Part shown: one piece after another, positions 7,014 through 15,465 of the stretch
How positions within the stretch are numbered: the first letter of the stretch is position 1
Layout: each line of letters starts with the position of its first letter
Assembly (NCBI GenBank): GCA_029287515.1
Contig: JARFQZ010000196.1
Span: 1 to 25,536 of the forward strand
From: Lysobacterales bacterium
GTDB lineage: Bacteria > Pseudomonadota > Gammaproteobacteria > Xanthomonadales > SZUA-36
Direction: 5' to 3'
Length of the DNA: 25,536 nt
Program-made: the position numbers and the translations under genes
The notes under the pieces: model-generated
Database searches by the model: none
Told to the model about the DNA's origin: nothing
What the model saw: the letters and a program-made list of their open reading frames with translations, nothing else

Positions 7014-7042
7014 GTATTAATAAGTGGTTTTTTTGTATTCAA
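7014..7042 (-). promoter_or_regulatory. Predicted sigma70 promoter for the TPR protein
   Basis: On the minus strand TTGAAT (7042-7037) is followed after 17 nt by TAATAC (7019-7014), in the AT-rich centre of the divergent intergenic region. The leader to the ATG at 6827 would be about 180 nt. Confidence 0.35.
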
Positions 7043-7060
7043 AATATTAAGTTTCACAAT
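7033..7060 (+). promoter_or_regulatory. Tentative promoter of gltBD
   Basis: TTGTAT (7033-7038) and CACAAT (7055-7060) are 16 nt apart and sit in a strongly AT-rich stretch (about 6985-7065) that stands out from the GC-rich surroundings. The match is imperfect. It overlaps the minus-strand promoter for the TPR gene, so the two may compete. Confidence 0.3.
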
Positions 7061-7088
7061 GATAGGGATTCCGCTAAATTGGAAGCTG

Positions 7089-7105
7089 CGGGACTGACGG
7101 TCCCG
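7089..7105 (+). other. Small hairpin in the gltB leader
   Basis: CGGGAC (7089-7094) pairs with GTCCCG (7100-7105) across a 5-nt loop, followed by TTTAT. It lies about 20 nt before the gltB ribosome binding site. It could be a weak attenuator or a stabilising leader stem; the T run is too short for a confident terminator. Confidence 0.3.
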
Positions 7106-7135
7106 TTTATGTTCGATTGTCTACCAGGAGATACT

Positions 7136-10100
7136 TTGTCCAGCAAAATCATGACATTACATGATCCGGTCTCGGATTTCAGAGACAGTTGCGGTTTCGC
7201 GCTTCTGGCACATATGGACGGTCAGAAAAGCCATTGGCTTGTTGAAACCACGCTGGAGTGCCTCGCCCGCCTCACCCACCGGGGTGCTGTTGCGGCCGAT
7301 GGCAAGTCCGGCGATGGCTGCGGAATCCTGCTGCAATTTCCGGAACCGTTTCTCAGAGACGTCGCTGCAGAGTGCAAATTCAAGCTGGCGGATCACTTCG
7401 CTTCCGGCCTGGTATTTTTTTCCCCTGACCCAAAACTGATCGCTCGCGGCAAAAAAATTCTGAAACGGAAGCTGGAACGTGCCGCCCTGAATGTGGTCGG
7501 CTGGCGTGAAGTACCTACCTGTCCGGAAGTGGTGGGCGAGCAGGCGCTCGAAAGCATGCCCGCCATTTACCAGATTTTCGTAAATGCTCCCGCGGGCTGG
7601 CGGCCGCATGACATCGAGCGGCAATTGTTCGCAGCGCGACGTCTGGCCTTCGAAGAAGAAAAGCGTCTGCCCGACCCTGATCCGCTCTACTACGTGGTGT
7701 CGCTGTCCAACCTGACCATGGTTTACAAGGGCCTGGTCCAGGCCGAACACCTGGCAGATTTTTACCCGGACTTGCGCGATGAGCGCATGACCAGCGCCAT
7801 TGGCATCTGCCACCAGCGCTTTTCAACCAACACGCTACCCCGCTGGAACTACGCTCAGCCATTCCGTTACCTGGCTCACAACGGTGAGATCAACAGCGTC
7901 AATGCAAACCGCGACTGGGCCAACACGCGGGCGGGAATTCTTCACTCACCGCTGTTGCCCAGCCTGGAAGACCTGTCTCATTTGGTGAACGGCGATGGTT
8001 CGGATTCCTCCTCTCTGGACAATTTGCTGGAGGTTTTCCTCGCCGGCGGCATGGATGTATTCAGAGCCTTGCGGCTCCTGCTTCCGCCGGCCATTCGGGA
8101 CGACATGGACTCTGAACTGAAAGCCTTCCTGGAATTCAATTCCATGCACCAGGAGCCCTGGGACGGACCGGCCGGGGTGGTTTCGACCAACGGCAGCATA
8201 GCCTGCTGCAACCTGGACCGGAATGGCCTGAGACCGGCCCGCTACAGCATCACGCACGACGGCATTTTCACCGTTGCCTCGGAAACCGGTGTCTGGGACT
8301 GCCCTCCGGAACGCATCAAGCGGAGAGGACGCCTTGGACCCGGCGAAATGATTGCCGTTGATACGGCAAGCGGCAAGCTCTGGAAAAACAATGCCATCGA
8401 TGACAGCCTGAAAGCCACCCACGCCTATCGTGAATGGATGACAGAAAACGTCATGCGCGTGTGGAATAATGACGAGCAGGAACGAAAAGCCGCCAACAAA
8501 TTCATGCGTGATGCATCACGCAAGCTTCCACAATTCCAGAAAATGTTCGGACTGGGCGCCGAAGAGATAGAAACCATCATCAACCCGATGGCCACGGAAG
8601 CACAGGAACCCGTGGGTTCCATGGGCGATGACACGCCGGTTGCCGTTCTGTCGGGGCGCAACCGGTCGATCTATGACTACTTCAGGCAATCATTCGCCCA
8701 GGTGACCAATCCGCCGATCGACCCGCTGCGGGAGTCCGCCGTCATGTCGCTCGAGACCTGCATCGGACGCGAGCATAACGTGTTCCACGAGACAGCCTCG
8801 CATGCGTACCGGGTTCTGCTTCCCTGGCCTGTGCTGAATTATGTTAAATACCAGACCCTCATTGGATTGGACCAGAGGTATTACCGTAACGTCCGGTTCA
8901 GCCTGAATTACGACCCCGCGACAACCCATCTCAAAGACGCCCTGGTTACGTTGGTCGACGACTGTATCAACGCGGTCAGGAGCGGGGCGACCATTATCGT
9001 GCTCAGTGATCGCGACATTTCCCGCAGCCGACTGCCCGTCCCTGCCCCGCTGGCCGTCGGCGCCGTTCACCAGGGATTGCTCAAAGCCAGCGAGCGCCCG
9101 AACGCGAACATCATTATCGAAACGGGTTCCGCGCGCGATCCTCACCATTACGCCGTATTGCTGGGCCTGGGCGCAACTGCAATTTACCCTTACCTTGCGT
9201 TCCAGAGCATCAACCAGCAACAGCAGTCAGGCGCGCTGGATGGCGATTTGATTCAATTGCGCAAGAACTACCGGCGCGGCATCAGGAAAGGCCTTTTGAA
9301 AATCCTTTCAAAAATGGGTATCTGCACCATGGCCAGCTACCGCGGATCACAGCTTTTCGAGGCCGTGGGCCTGGGCCCGGAAGTCGTGGATCTGTGTTGT
9401 CCCAAAGTGTCGTCCAAAATCGGCGGCGCCGGCTTCGAAGAACTGGAAAGCGATCTGCGCAAGTCAGCAGACCTGGCCTGGACGGAGCAGATCCGGCCGG
9501 TACGGGACGGTCTTTACCGGTACATGCACGGTGGAGAGCAGCATGCCTATAACCCTGACGTGGTCATGCTGTTGCAACAGGCCGTTGCGAGTGGCAAGTG
9601 GGCGGATTATCGAAAATTTGCCGATGCGGTAGATCTGCGCCCTGCCCTTTCGCTAAGGGACCTGCTGAAACTGAAAACGACGGATCAGCCTTTACCCATC
9701 AGCAAGGTGGAAAAAGTGGATGAGATTTTTCCGCGTTTTGATACCGCGGCCATGTCCATCGGCGCACTATCCCCCGAAGCGCACGAATCCCTGGCCATCG
9801 CAATGAACCGTCTCGGCGGCCGGTCAAACTCGGGTGAGGGTGGTGAAGACCCTGCCCGCTTCAATACGGATAAAAACTCAAGGATCAAGCAGGTTGCCTC
9901 CGGCCGGTTTGGGGTAAGCGCCCATTACCTGGTCAATGCCGACGTTTTGCAGATCAAGGTGGCGCAAGGCGCCAAGCCGGGCGAGGGCGGCCAGTTGCCA
10001 GGACACAAGGTCACGGTGGAAATAGCAACGCTTCGCTGCTCGACACCGGGTGTGACCCTGATTTCACCGCCACCGCACCATGACATTTATTCCATCGAAG

Positions 10101-11626
10101 ATCTCTCCCAGCTGATTTTCGATCTGAAAATGGTCAACCCCAAAGCCCTGGTTTCCGTGAAACTGGTAGCCGGCACGGGCGTTGGCACCATCGCCGTGGG
10201 CGTAGCCAAGGCGTATGCCGACCTGATCACCATTGCAGGCTTTGACGGCGGCACGGGAGCCAGCCCACTAAGTTCTGTGAAGTACGCCGGCCTGCCCTGG
10301 GAGCTTGGGCTGGCCGAAACTCACCAGGCATTGGTTGAAAACGGCTTGCGCCACAAGATCCGCCTGCAGGTGGACGGGGGCCTCAAGACCGGCATGGACG
10401 TGGTGAAAGCCGGAATTCTGGGTGCGGAAAGCTTTGGTTTCGGCACCGGTCCGATGGTGGCGCTGGGCTGTAAATACCTTCGAATCTGCCACCTCAACAA
10501 TTGTGCGACCGGTATTGCCACTCAGAATAAAAAATTGCGTGACGAACATTTTCACGGGCTGCCCGAGCGGGTAATGAATTACTTCCAGTTTCTGGCACGC
10601 GACGTGCGGGAAATCCTCGCCAGCCTCGGAATCCGTAACTTCACCGACGTGATTGGCCGCGCCGACCTGCTTGAGCAGCTTCCAGGCGCCACTCCCAAAC
10701 AGCAGCGACTCGACCTGAGCCGCATCCTGGGCTCGGCGGCAACGCGCAATGGGCAAATGCCGTATTGCACGGAAGCGAAAAATCCGCCTTTCGACCCCGG
10801 CAAGCTCAATCAGGAAATCCTGCAGGCCGCGCGCGAGGCAATTGGTGGCAGGGAAAAATGGTCCGGCCGGTTTGGAATCCATAACTATGACCGCTCTGTA
10901 GGCGCTGCGCTATCGGGTGAAGTTGCCCTCATGCACGGGCAACAAGGCCTGCCGGATAACACCCTGAAGGTCAAACTGAGCGGCACGGCCGGCCAGAGCC
11001 TGGGGTGCTGGAACGCACCGGGCGTAACCATCCAGCTTGAGGGTGATGCCAACGATTACGTGGGCAAGGGCATGTCCGGGGGTAAAATTGTGCTGACGAC
11101 GGCCGATTCAGACCGCGACCGCGCCCGGCGCAATGTGATCTGCGGAAACGCTTGCCTTTACGGCGCCACGGGCGGTGAGCTGTTTGCCAACGGGCAGGCG
11201 GGCGAGCGGTTTGCCGTGCGCAATTCGGGCGCCAACGCCGTCATCGAAGGTGCAGGTCACCACGCCTGCGAGTACATGACCGGCGGTATCGTTGTCATCA
11301 TGGGTCCCTTCGGACCCAACCTGGCGGCCGGCATGACCGGGGGCGAACTGTTCCTGCTGGATCCGAACCAGCAAGTGGAAAGGCATCTCAATCCGGAGTT
11401 TGTCGAAGCCTCCAGGCTCGAGGAACAGCGATTCGACGCGCCGCGGCGACGTCTCAAGGGCCTTGTATCCGCGCATGTTGCGCTGACCGGCAGTGAATGG
11501 GGGCGTAAAGTGCTCGATTCCTGGGACATGATGCTTCCACACTGGGTTTACATTGTTCCCAAGAGCATGGCGGCCAGCAATGAAATTTCGCAACAGGACG
11601 TGCCCCTGCGGCTCGTGAAAGCTTGA
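7136..11626 (+). CDS. gltB: Glutamate synthase (NADPH) large subunit
   Basis: The protein has 1496 residues from a TTG at 7136, normal for bacterial GltB. TTG is chosen because AGGAG (7126-7130) lies 5 nt ahead; the ATG codons at 7109 and 7151 are in frame but badly placed relative to it. The open frame continues upstream to 6911 without coding signal. The enzyme converts glutamine and 2-oxoglutarate to two glutamates. The class II amidotransferase nucleophile is C19 (RDSCGFALLAH), exposed after removal of an 18-residue propeptide. The glutaminase domain continues with RWNYAQPFRYLAHNGEIN. The FMN domain carries SGEGGEDPARF and GFDGGTGASP. The 3Fe-4S cysteines are C1112, C1118 and C1123 (CKYLRICHLNNC). 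The C-terminal beta-helix shows GXXXGG repeats (GKGMSGGKIV, GATGGELFANG). gltD follows after 14 nt. Confidence 0.97.
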   Translation: MSSKIMTLHDPVSDFRDSCGFALLAHMDGQKSHWLVETTLECLARLTHRGAVAADGKSGDGCGILLQFPEPFLRDVAAECKFKLADHFASGLVFFSPDPKLIARGKKILKRKLERAALNVVGWREVPTCPEVVGEQALESMPAIYQIFVNAPAGWRPHDIERQLFAARRLAFEEEKRLPDPDPLYYVVSLSNLTMVYKGLVQAEHLADFYPDLRDERMTSAIGICHQRFSTNTLPRWNYAQPFRYLAHNGEINSVNANRDWANTRAGILHSPLLPSLEDLSHLVNGDGSDSSSLDNLLEVFLAGGMDVFRALRLLLPPAIRDDMDSELKAFLEFNSMHQEPWDGPAGVVSTNGSIACCNLDRNGLRPARYSITHDGIFTVASETGVWDCPPERIKRRGRLGPGEMIAVDTASGKLWKNNAIDDSLKATHAYREWMTENVMRVWNNDEQERKAANKFMRDASRKLPQFQKMFGLGAEEIETIINPMATEAQEPVGSMGDDTPVAVLSGRNRSIYDYFRQSFAQVTNPPIDPLRESAVMSLETCIGREHNVFHETASHAYRVLLPWPVLNYVKYQTLIGLDQRYYRNVRFSLNYDPATTHLKDALVTLVDDCINAVRSGATIIVLSDRDISRSRLPVPAPLAVGAVHQGLLKASERPNANIIIETGSARDPHHYAVLLGLGATAIYPYLAFQSINQQQQSGALDGDLIQLRKNYRRGIRKGLLKILSKMGICTMASYRGSQLFEAVGLGPEVVDLCCPKVSSKIGGAGFEELESDLRKSADLAWTEQIRPVRDGLYRYMHGGEQHAYNPDVVMLLQQAVASGKWADYRKFADAVDLRPALSLRDLLKLKTTDQPLPISKVEKVDEIFPRFDTAAMSIGALSPEAHESLAIAMNRLGGRSNSGEGGEDPARFNTDKNSRIKQVASGRFGVSAHYLVNADVLQIKVAQGAKPGEGGQLPGHKVTVEIATLRCSTPGVTLISPPPHHDIYSIEDLSQLIFDLKMVNPKALVSVKLVAGTGVGTIAVGVAKAYADLITIAGFDGGTGASPLSSVKYAGLPWELGLAETHQALVENGLRHKIRLQVDGGLKTGMDVVKAGILGAESFGFGTGPMVALGCKYLRICHLNNCATGIATQNKKLRDEHFHGLPERVMNYFQFLARDVREILASLGIRNFTDVIGRADLLEQLPGATPKQQRLDLSRILGSAATRNGQMPYCTEAKNPPFDPGKLNQEILQAAREAIGGREKWSGRFGIHNYDRSVGAALSGEVALMHGQQGLPDNTLKVKLSGTAGQSLGCWNAPGVTIQLEGDANDYVGKGMSGGKIVLTTADSDRDRARRNVICGNACLYGATGGELFANGQAGERFAVRNSGANAVIEGAGHHACEYMTGGIVVIMGPFGPNLAAGMTGGELFLLDPNQQVERHLNPEFVEASRLEEQRFDAPRRRLKGLVSAHVALTGSEWGRKVLDSWDMMLPHWVYIVPKSMAASNEISQQDVPLRLVKA

Positions 11627-11640
11627 GGAGCAGTAGCCGA

Positions 11641-13074
11641 ATGACACGAAACATTGACCCTTTCGCCTTCCTGGAGCGTTCCCGTGAAGACCCGGATGTG
11701 CTCCCGCTGAACGTGCGCACTCATCAATTCCGGGAAATCTACAAGCCATTTGAACCGGGCGAAGCCGCCAGCCAGGCGGAGCGCTGCATTGATTGCGGTA
11801 ACCCCTACTGCGAATGGAAATGCCCGGTGCACAACTACATACCCAACTGGCTGAAACTGGCCAGTGAAGGCCGCATCATGGAAGCAGCAGACCTGTGTCA
11901 CGAAACCAACAGCCTGCCCGAGGTATGTGGCCGTATCTGCCCACAGGACCGACTTTGTGAACAGGCCTGCACGCTGGCTACGGGTTTTGGAGCGGTCACC
12001 ATTGGCGCCATTGAGCGCTATATTGTCGATGAAGCCCTGAAGCAGGGCTGGCGTCCGGACCTTTCACATGTCCAGACCCAGCCATGGAGTGTGGGTATTG
12101 TGGGCGCCGGCCCGGCAGGGCTTGCCTGTGCGGATATTCTCACCCGTAACGGCGTCAGCGTAACCGTCTATGACCGTTACCCGGAAATCGGAGGTTTGCT
12201 GAGCTTCGGCATTCCCGATTTCAAGCTCGAATTGCAGGTCATGCGACGCCGGCGCGAAATCCTGGAAGGGGCTGGTGTTCACTTCAAGCTGAACTGTGAA
12301 ATCGGGCGCGACATACAGGCCCACGAACTTGAACGGATGCATGACGCACTGTTTTTTGGCCTGGGGACATACAAACCGGTCGAGGCGAGCCTTCCGGGAA
12401 TGGAAAAAGGGGGAATCGTACCCGCCCTTGAATACCTGATCGGCCAGACAGCGCACATGTACGACCTGGATTTGCCCTCTTACCCACACATAGACCTTTC
12501 AGGCGAGGACGTGCTGGTGCTCGGCGGCGGAGATACAGCCATGGACTGCGTCCGGACAGCTATCCGGCAGGGCGCATCGTCCGTGCATTGCGTGTACCGC
12601 CGCAACCAGGAAAACATGCCCGGTTCTCAACGCGAGGTCAAACACGCCATGAAAGAGGGCGTGAAATTCGAATTCAACGCCCTGCCACTGAGGCTGATTC
12701 ATGACAACCGGAAGCTGGTAGGACTCGAGATCATGAAAACCCGCCTGGTAAGCTCGGAAGATGGCCGGGCGCAGCCGGAACCCATCGAGGGCAGCGAACG
12801 CGTACTTCCGGCCTCGGCCCTGATCTTCGCTTTCGGATATCGCGCCAGCCCGCCGCAATGGCTGCAGGCCATTGGGGTCGAAACCGACGACAGCGGCCTG
12901 GTCTGCATGGACGACCGCCTGCCGGGACAGACCAGCAATCCCGCAATTTTTGCGGCCGGCGACATGGTCAGGGGCTCGGACCTCGTGGTCACTGCTATTG
13001 CAGACGCCCGGGAAGCGGCGGAGTCGATCGTCCGTTACCTGGAAGCACAGCAGCCCCAGCGAAAAAGAGCCTGA
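11641..13074 (+). CDS. gltD: Glutamate synthase (NADPH) small subunit
   Basis: The protein has 477 residues from ATG 11641. AGGAG at 11626-11630 overlaps the gltB stop and sits 10 nt upstream; a TTG at 11623 is in frame but has no site of its own. GltD takes electrons from NADPH through FAD and two 4Fe-4S clusters to the large subunit. The cluster cysteines are visible as CIDCGNPYCEWKC (C49, C52, C57, C61) and CGRICPQDRLCEQAC (C96, C100, C106, C110). FAD binding is shown by VGIVGAGPAG (151-160) and EIGGLLSFGIPDFKL, NADPH binding by VLVLGGGDTAMDC, and the C-terminal FAD contact by IFAAGDMVRGSDLVVTAI. It forms a two-gene operon with gltB. Confidence 0.97.
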   Translation: MTRNIDPFAFLERSREDPDVLPLNVRTHQFREIYKPFEPGEAASQAERCIDCGNPYCEWKCPVHNYIPNWLKLASEGRIMEAADLCHETNSLPEVCGRICPQDRLCEQACTLATGFGAVTIGAIERYIVDEALKQGWRPDLSHVQTQPWSVGIVGAGPAGLACADILTRNGVSVTVYDRYPEIGGLLSFGIPDFKLELQVMRRRREILEGAGVHFKLNCEIGRDIQAHELERMHDALFFGLGTYKPVEASLPGMEKGGIVPALEYLIGQTAHMYDLDLPSYPHIDLSGEDVLVLGGGDTAMDCVRTAIRQGASSVHCVYRRNQENMPGSQREVKHAMKEGVKFEFNALPLRLIHDNRKLVGLEIMKTRLVSSEDGRAQPEPIEGSERVLPASALIFAFGYRASPPQWLQAIGVETDDSGLVCMDDRLPGQTSNPAIFAAGDMVRGSDLVVTAIADAREAAESIVRYLEAQQPQRKRA

Positions 13075-13077
13075 AGC

Positions 13078-13431
13078 ATGCGCCGGCTTATTCTGTTGCT
13101 GACGGCCCTGGCGATTTCACCCGTTTACGCAGGCAATCCGCTTCCCGGCAACCAGTCCGAACTGATCGATATCTGGGGCTCGGTGCTCTACTGCAGAGCC
13201 ATTTACGAAGAACCCGACATCAGGGGAAGGATCTACGAGGGGGATCGCGAGTCCTGTCACGAGGCGCACCGCTCATTAGGCATGCATGCGCTGGATTCAT
13301 GGCCGGAAGAGGAGGTACAGACAGTTTTTGAGCATGCCCAGCACAAGTCTGCGGTCATCCGTTACAACACCCGAAGCACGCAGGAAGCCGTCGCTGCCTG
13401 CCGGGAGCTCTGCAGAGCCTACAATGATTGA
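13078..13431 (+). CDS. Small exported protein with four cysteines, coupled to gltD
   Basis: The protein has 117 residues. Residues 1-18 are a Sec signal peptide (MRR, LILLLTALAIS, cleavage after VYA). The mature part has about 99 residues with four cysteines (C39, C60, C108, C112), enough for two disulfides in the periplasm. The remainder is charged and apparently helical (SWPEEEVQTVFEHAQHKS). No family is recognised. Its ATG lies only 3 nt after the gltD stop, so it is almost certainly translated from the gltBD message, although an exported protein has no obvious role in cytoplasmic glutamate synthase. It ends just inside the -35 element of the next gene. Confidence 0.7.
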   Translation: MRRLILLLTALAISPVYAGNPLPGNQSELIDIWGSVLYCRAIYEEPDIRGRIYEGDRESCHEAHRSLGMHALDSWPEEEVQTVFEHAQHKSAVIRYNTRSTQEAVAACRELCRAYND

Positions 13432-13456
13432 TATCCGTTTCTATTAGTACTATAAT
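13428..13456 (+). promoter_or_regulatory. Strong sigma70 promoter of the MarR regulator
   Basis: TTGATA (13428-13433), a 17-nt spacer, then a perfect TATAAT (13451-13456). The -35 box overlaps the stop codon of the preceding gene. This is the best promoter match in the window and gives a leader of roughly 35-40 nt. Confidence 0.75.
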
Positions 13457-13466
13457 TTAAGTTCTG

Positions 13467-13478
13467 ATACGAACGTAT
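13467..13478. promoter_or_regulatory. Palindromic operator, probably for the MarR protein itself
   Basis: ATACG-AA-CGTAT is a perfect inverted repeat (with a further matching T/A pair at 13465/13480), lying about 10 nt after the -10 box, over the predicted start site. MarR-family proteins commonly autorepress through such sites. Confidence 0.5.
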
Positions 13479-13500
13479 TAATTCATACAGGATGCATCAA

Positions 13501-13953
13501 ATGGCTAAGCTTACCGCAGAGTCCGCTTCCAGGCAGACTTTCATCCCCCTCATGCAGGAATTGGCAGCCGCTTACCAGGCTTTTTCACTATACGACGCGG
13601 AAGGCCTGCGCAAATCCGGCTCAGACCTGACGCCTTCCCAGGCCCGTGTGGTATTTACCCTGGGCGACACCGATGGCATGACCTGCAAAGACATAGGCGA
13701 TATCACCCTGATCACCAAGGGAACCCTTACCGGCGTCGTGGACCGGCTCGAGGAAAAGGGCCTCGTGGAACGCTGGTCGGTTGAGGGTGACGGCAGGAAA
13801 ACCATCGTAGCGCTGACCGGTCGTGGAGAACGGATCTACAAAAAGGAATTCCCCAAGCACGTGGAGTTTCTCAAGAGCAAGTTCGATAAACTCGGAGCTG
13901 CAGAACGAAAGCAGGCCACCGAGTTGCTCGGAAAAATCAAAGCACTGTTTTGA
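13501..13953 (+). CDS. MarR-family transcriptional regulator
   Basis: The protein has 150 residues from ATG 13501. AGG at 13489-13491 is 9 nt upstream of it, while the in-frame ATG at 13492 is too close to have a binding site. Order of parts: N-terminal dimerisation helices (about 1-42), LTPSQARVVFTLG, the helix-turn-helix MTCKDIGDITLITKGTLTGVVDRLEEKGLV (about residues 60-89), a wing with DGRKTIVALTGRGE, and a C-terminal helical pair ending in LLGKIKALF. This is a full-length MarR protein. Its ligand and other targets are unknown. It has its own promoter and a palindrome at the start site, so it is likely autoregulated, and a strong terminator follows. Confidence 0.88.
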   Translation: MAKLTAESASRQTFIPLMQELAAAYQAFSLYDAEGLRKSGSDLTPSQARVVFTLGDTDGMTCKDIGDITLITKGTLTGVVDRLEEKGLVERWSVEGDGRKTIVALTGRGERIYKKEFPKHVEFLKSKFDKLGAAERKQATELLGKIKALF

Positions 13954-14030
13954 CAGAGGCATTAATCTCCGGCCGCTCCGGGGTCACTGACCTGTATCTT
14001 TAACGTAGTTGACGTAAGATTTGAAACGAA

Positions 14031-14073
14031 ACCTGCCGGCGCTGACAGGTGTCAGCGCCGGCGGGTGGTTTTT
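14031..14073 (+). terminator. Intrinsic terminator after the MarR gene
   Basis: ACCTGCCGGCGCTGAC (14031-14046) pairs with GTCAGCGCCGGCGGGT (14051-14066) as a 16-bp stem with one G:T pair and an AGGT loop, followed by GG and TTTTT (14069-14073). It separates the MarR gene from the polyphosphate kinase gene. Confidence 0.85.
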
Positions 14074-14121
14074 CATTTCAAAAACACGTTATGATTCACA
14101 GAGCAGCACGGAGCATGAAGT

Positions 14122-15072
14122 ATGAAGTCAGAAGTGTCTGAAAACACAACAGAAACCTCCAAAACCGTCGCCGAGCAACATGAGGCGGAACACGCCATGG
14201 GCGGCACCTATCATTCAGACACCGTATCCCAGTTGCGCCAGGATCCCCAGGCGATCAGCGCGCTTTTCAAGGAAGGCAAATACCCCTATACCGACCGTAT
14301 TCCCCGCGCCAAGTATGAGGAAGAAAAAGCCCAGCTTCAGATCGAGCTTCTCAAGGTTCAAAACTGGGTCAAGATGAGCGGCGAGAGAATCGTGATTATC
14401 TTCGAAGGCCGCGATGCAGCCGGAAAGGGGGGAACAATCAAGCGGTTCATGGAGCACCTGAATCCCCGGGCCGCCAAGGTCGTCGCATTGGAAAAGCCCA
14501 CCGAACATGAAATCGGGCAATGGTATTTCCAGCGTTACGTGGTGCATCTACCCACCCGTGGCGAAATTCTGTTCCTGGATCGATCCTGGTACAACCGGGC
14601 AGGGGTGGAGCGGGTAATGGGTTTTTGCGATTCAGCTGAATACCTGGAGTTCATGCGCCAGTGTCCTGAATTCGAACGAATGCTGGTCAATTCCGGTATC
14701 AAGTTGTTCAAGTACTATTTTTCAGTCACCAAGAAAGAGCAGCGCCGACGCTTCGCAGCCCGCATGGAAGACCCGCTCAAGCAGTGGAAGCTCAGCCCTG
14801 TTGATAAGGCTTCGGTCGGTCTGTGGTCCGAATACACCCGGGCAAAGGAAGCCATGTTTTTCTATACCGACACGGCCTCTTGTCCCTGGACGATCATCAA
14901 GTCGGATGACAAAAAGAGAGCGCGCCTGAACTGCATGCAGCACTTCCTGAGCAAGCTGGACTATCCGGACAAGAATCTCGATGTGGTCAATGGCGCTGAT
15001 CCGTTGATCGTGGGTTCCCCGTCGCAGGTCATACGCAAGGACATTCAGCTGGACACCTGGCCTACCGGCTAG
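14122..15072 (+). CDS. ppk2: Polyphosphate kinase 2 family protein
   Basis: The protein has 316 residues. PPK2 enzymes move phosphate between polyphosphate and nucleotides (typically polyphosphate plus ADP or GDP to the triphosphate). Visible motifs are Walker A GRDAAGKGG (96-104), the lid-side residues around LNPR and ALEKPTEHE, and Walker B with FLDRSWYNRAGVERVMGF (about 151-168). Further conserved parts are LFKYYFSVTKKEQRRRF, MEDPLKQWKLSPVD and SCPWTIIKSDDKKRARLN. A single kinase domain of this length fits the class I PPK2 type. Residues 1-50 are a polar, low-complexity extension. GGAG (14110-14113) lies 8 nt before the ATG. The gene stands alone and its stop codon directly abuts the stop of the convergent ACT gene. 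Confidence 0.92.
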   Translation: MKSEVSENTTETSKTVAEQHEAEHAMGGTYHSDTVSQLRQDPQAISALFKEGKYPYTDRIPRAKYEEEKAQLQIELLKVQNWVKMSGERIVIIFEGRDAAGKGGTIKRFMEHLNPRAAKVVALEKPTEHEIGQWYFQRYVVHLPTRGEILFLDRSWYNRAGVERVMGFCDSAEYLEFMRQCPEFERMLVNSGIKLFKYYFSVTKKEQRRRFAARMEDPLKQWKLSPVDKASVGLWSEYTRAKEAMFFYTDTASCPWTIIKSDDKKRARLNCMQHFLSKLDYPDKNLDVVNGADPLIVGSPSQVIRKDIQLDTWPTG

Positions 15073-15465
15073 CTAACCGACAAGGATATCTTTGAGGACT
15101 TCGCGGGCTTTCTCGTGATCCAGCGTCTCGAGTGCGACGATGCCGGTGTTTTCGTCTTTGCTGACGATGTGCATACCGCGCACATTGACGTTTTCCTCCG
15201 CCAGGCGCCTTGAAAGTTCAGCCAGCGCCCCCGGATGTTTCTCCAGGCGCACCAGCAGGTGTTCGCTGGCAATCACGCGGTAGCCTGCATCACTCAGCAA
15301 CCGGAAAGCCTCTTCGCTGCGCTCAAGGGTCAGGCTGATGACCGCCGTGTTTCCCACTGACAGACCGGCAAAATCCTGCACAGCGAATCCCTCCCGTTCC
15401 AGCAGCGTCGTTACTTCAGCCAGCAAACCCGGATGATCTTCGTGAATGATGTTCAACGCTTTCAT
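15073..15465 (-). CDS. Tandem ACT-domain protein, coupled to the decarboxylase
   Basis: The protein has 130 residues made of two ACT domains: about 1-66 (ALNIIHEDHPGLLAEVTTLLEREGF) and about 70-130 (HLLVRLEKHPGALAELSRRLAEENVNVRGM). Both have the (D/K)HPGxLAE turn that forms the amino-acid-binding interface in ACT dimers. There is no catalytic domain, so it is probably a regulatory or sensor subunit. Its ATG overlaps the TGA of the upstream decarboxylase by 4 nt (ATGA), which implies translational coupling and often a physical partnership. A plausible role is allosteric control of the decarboxylase by histidine or another amino acid; this is inference. Its stop abuts the ppk2 stop with no base between. 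Confidence 0.85.
   Translation of the reverse strand: MKALNIIHEDHPGLLAEVTTLLEREGFAVQDFAGLSVGNTAVISLTLERSEEAFRLLSDAGYRVIASEHLLVRLEKHPGALAELSRRLAEENVNVRGMHIVSKDENTGIVALETLDHEKAREVLKDILVG

Noticed and set aside
6911..7135. N-terminal extension of the gltB frame
   Set aside because: The region is AT-rich and looks like promoter DNA; the well-placed AGGAG supports a start at 7136, and GltB propeptides do not need 90 residues.
10268..10882. A 204-codon open frame antisense to gltB
   Set aside because: It is a shadow of a highly conserved gene, with no start signals or domain.
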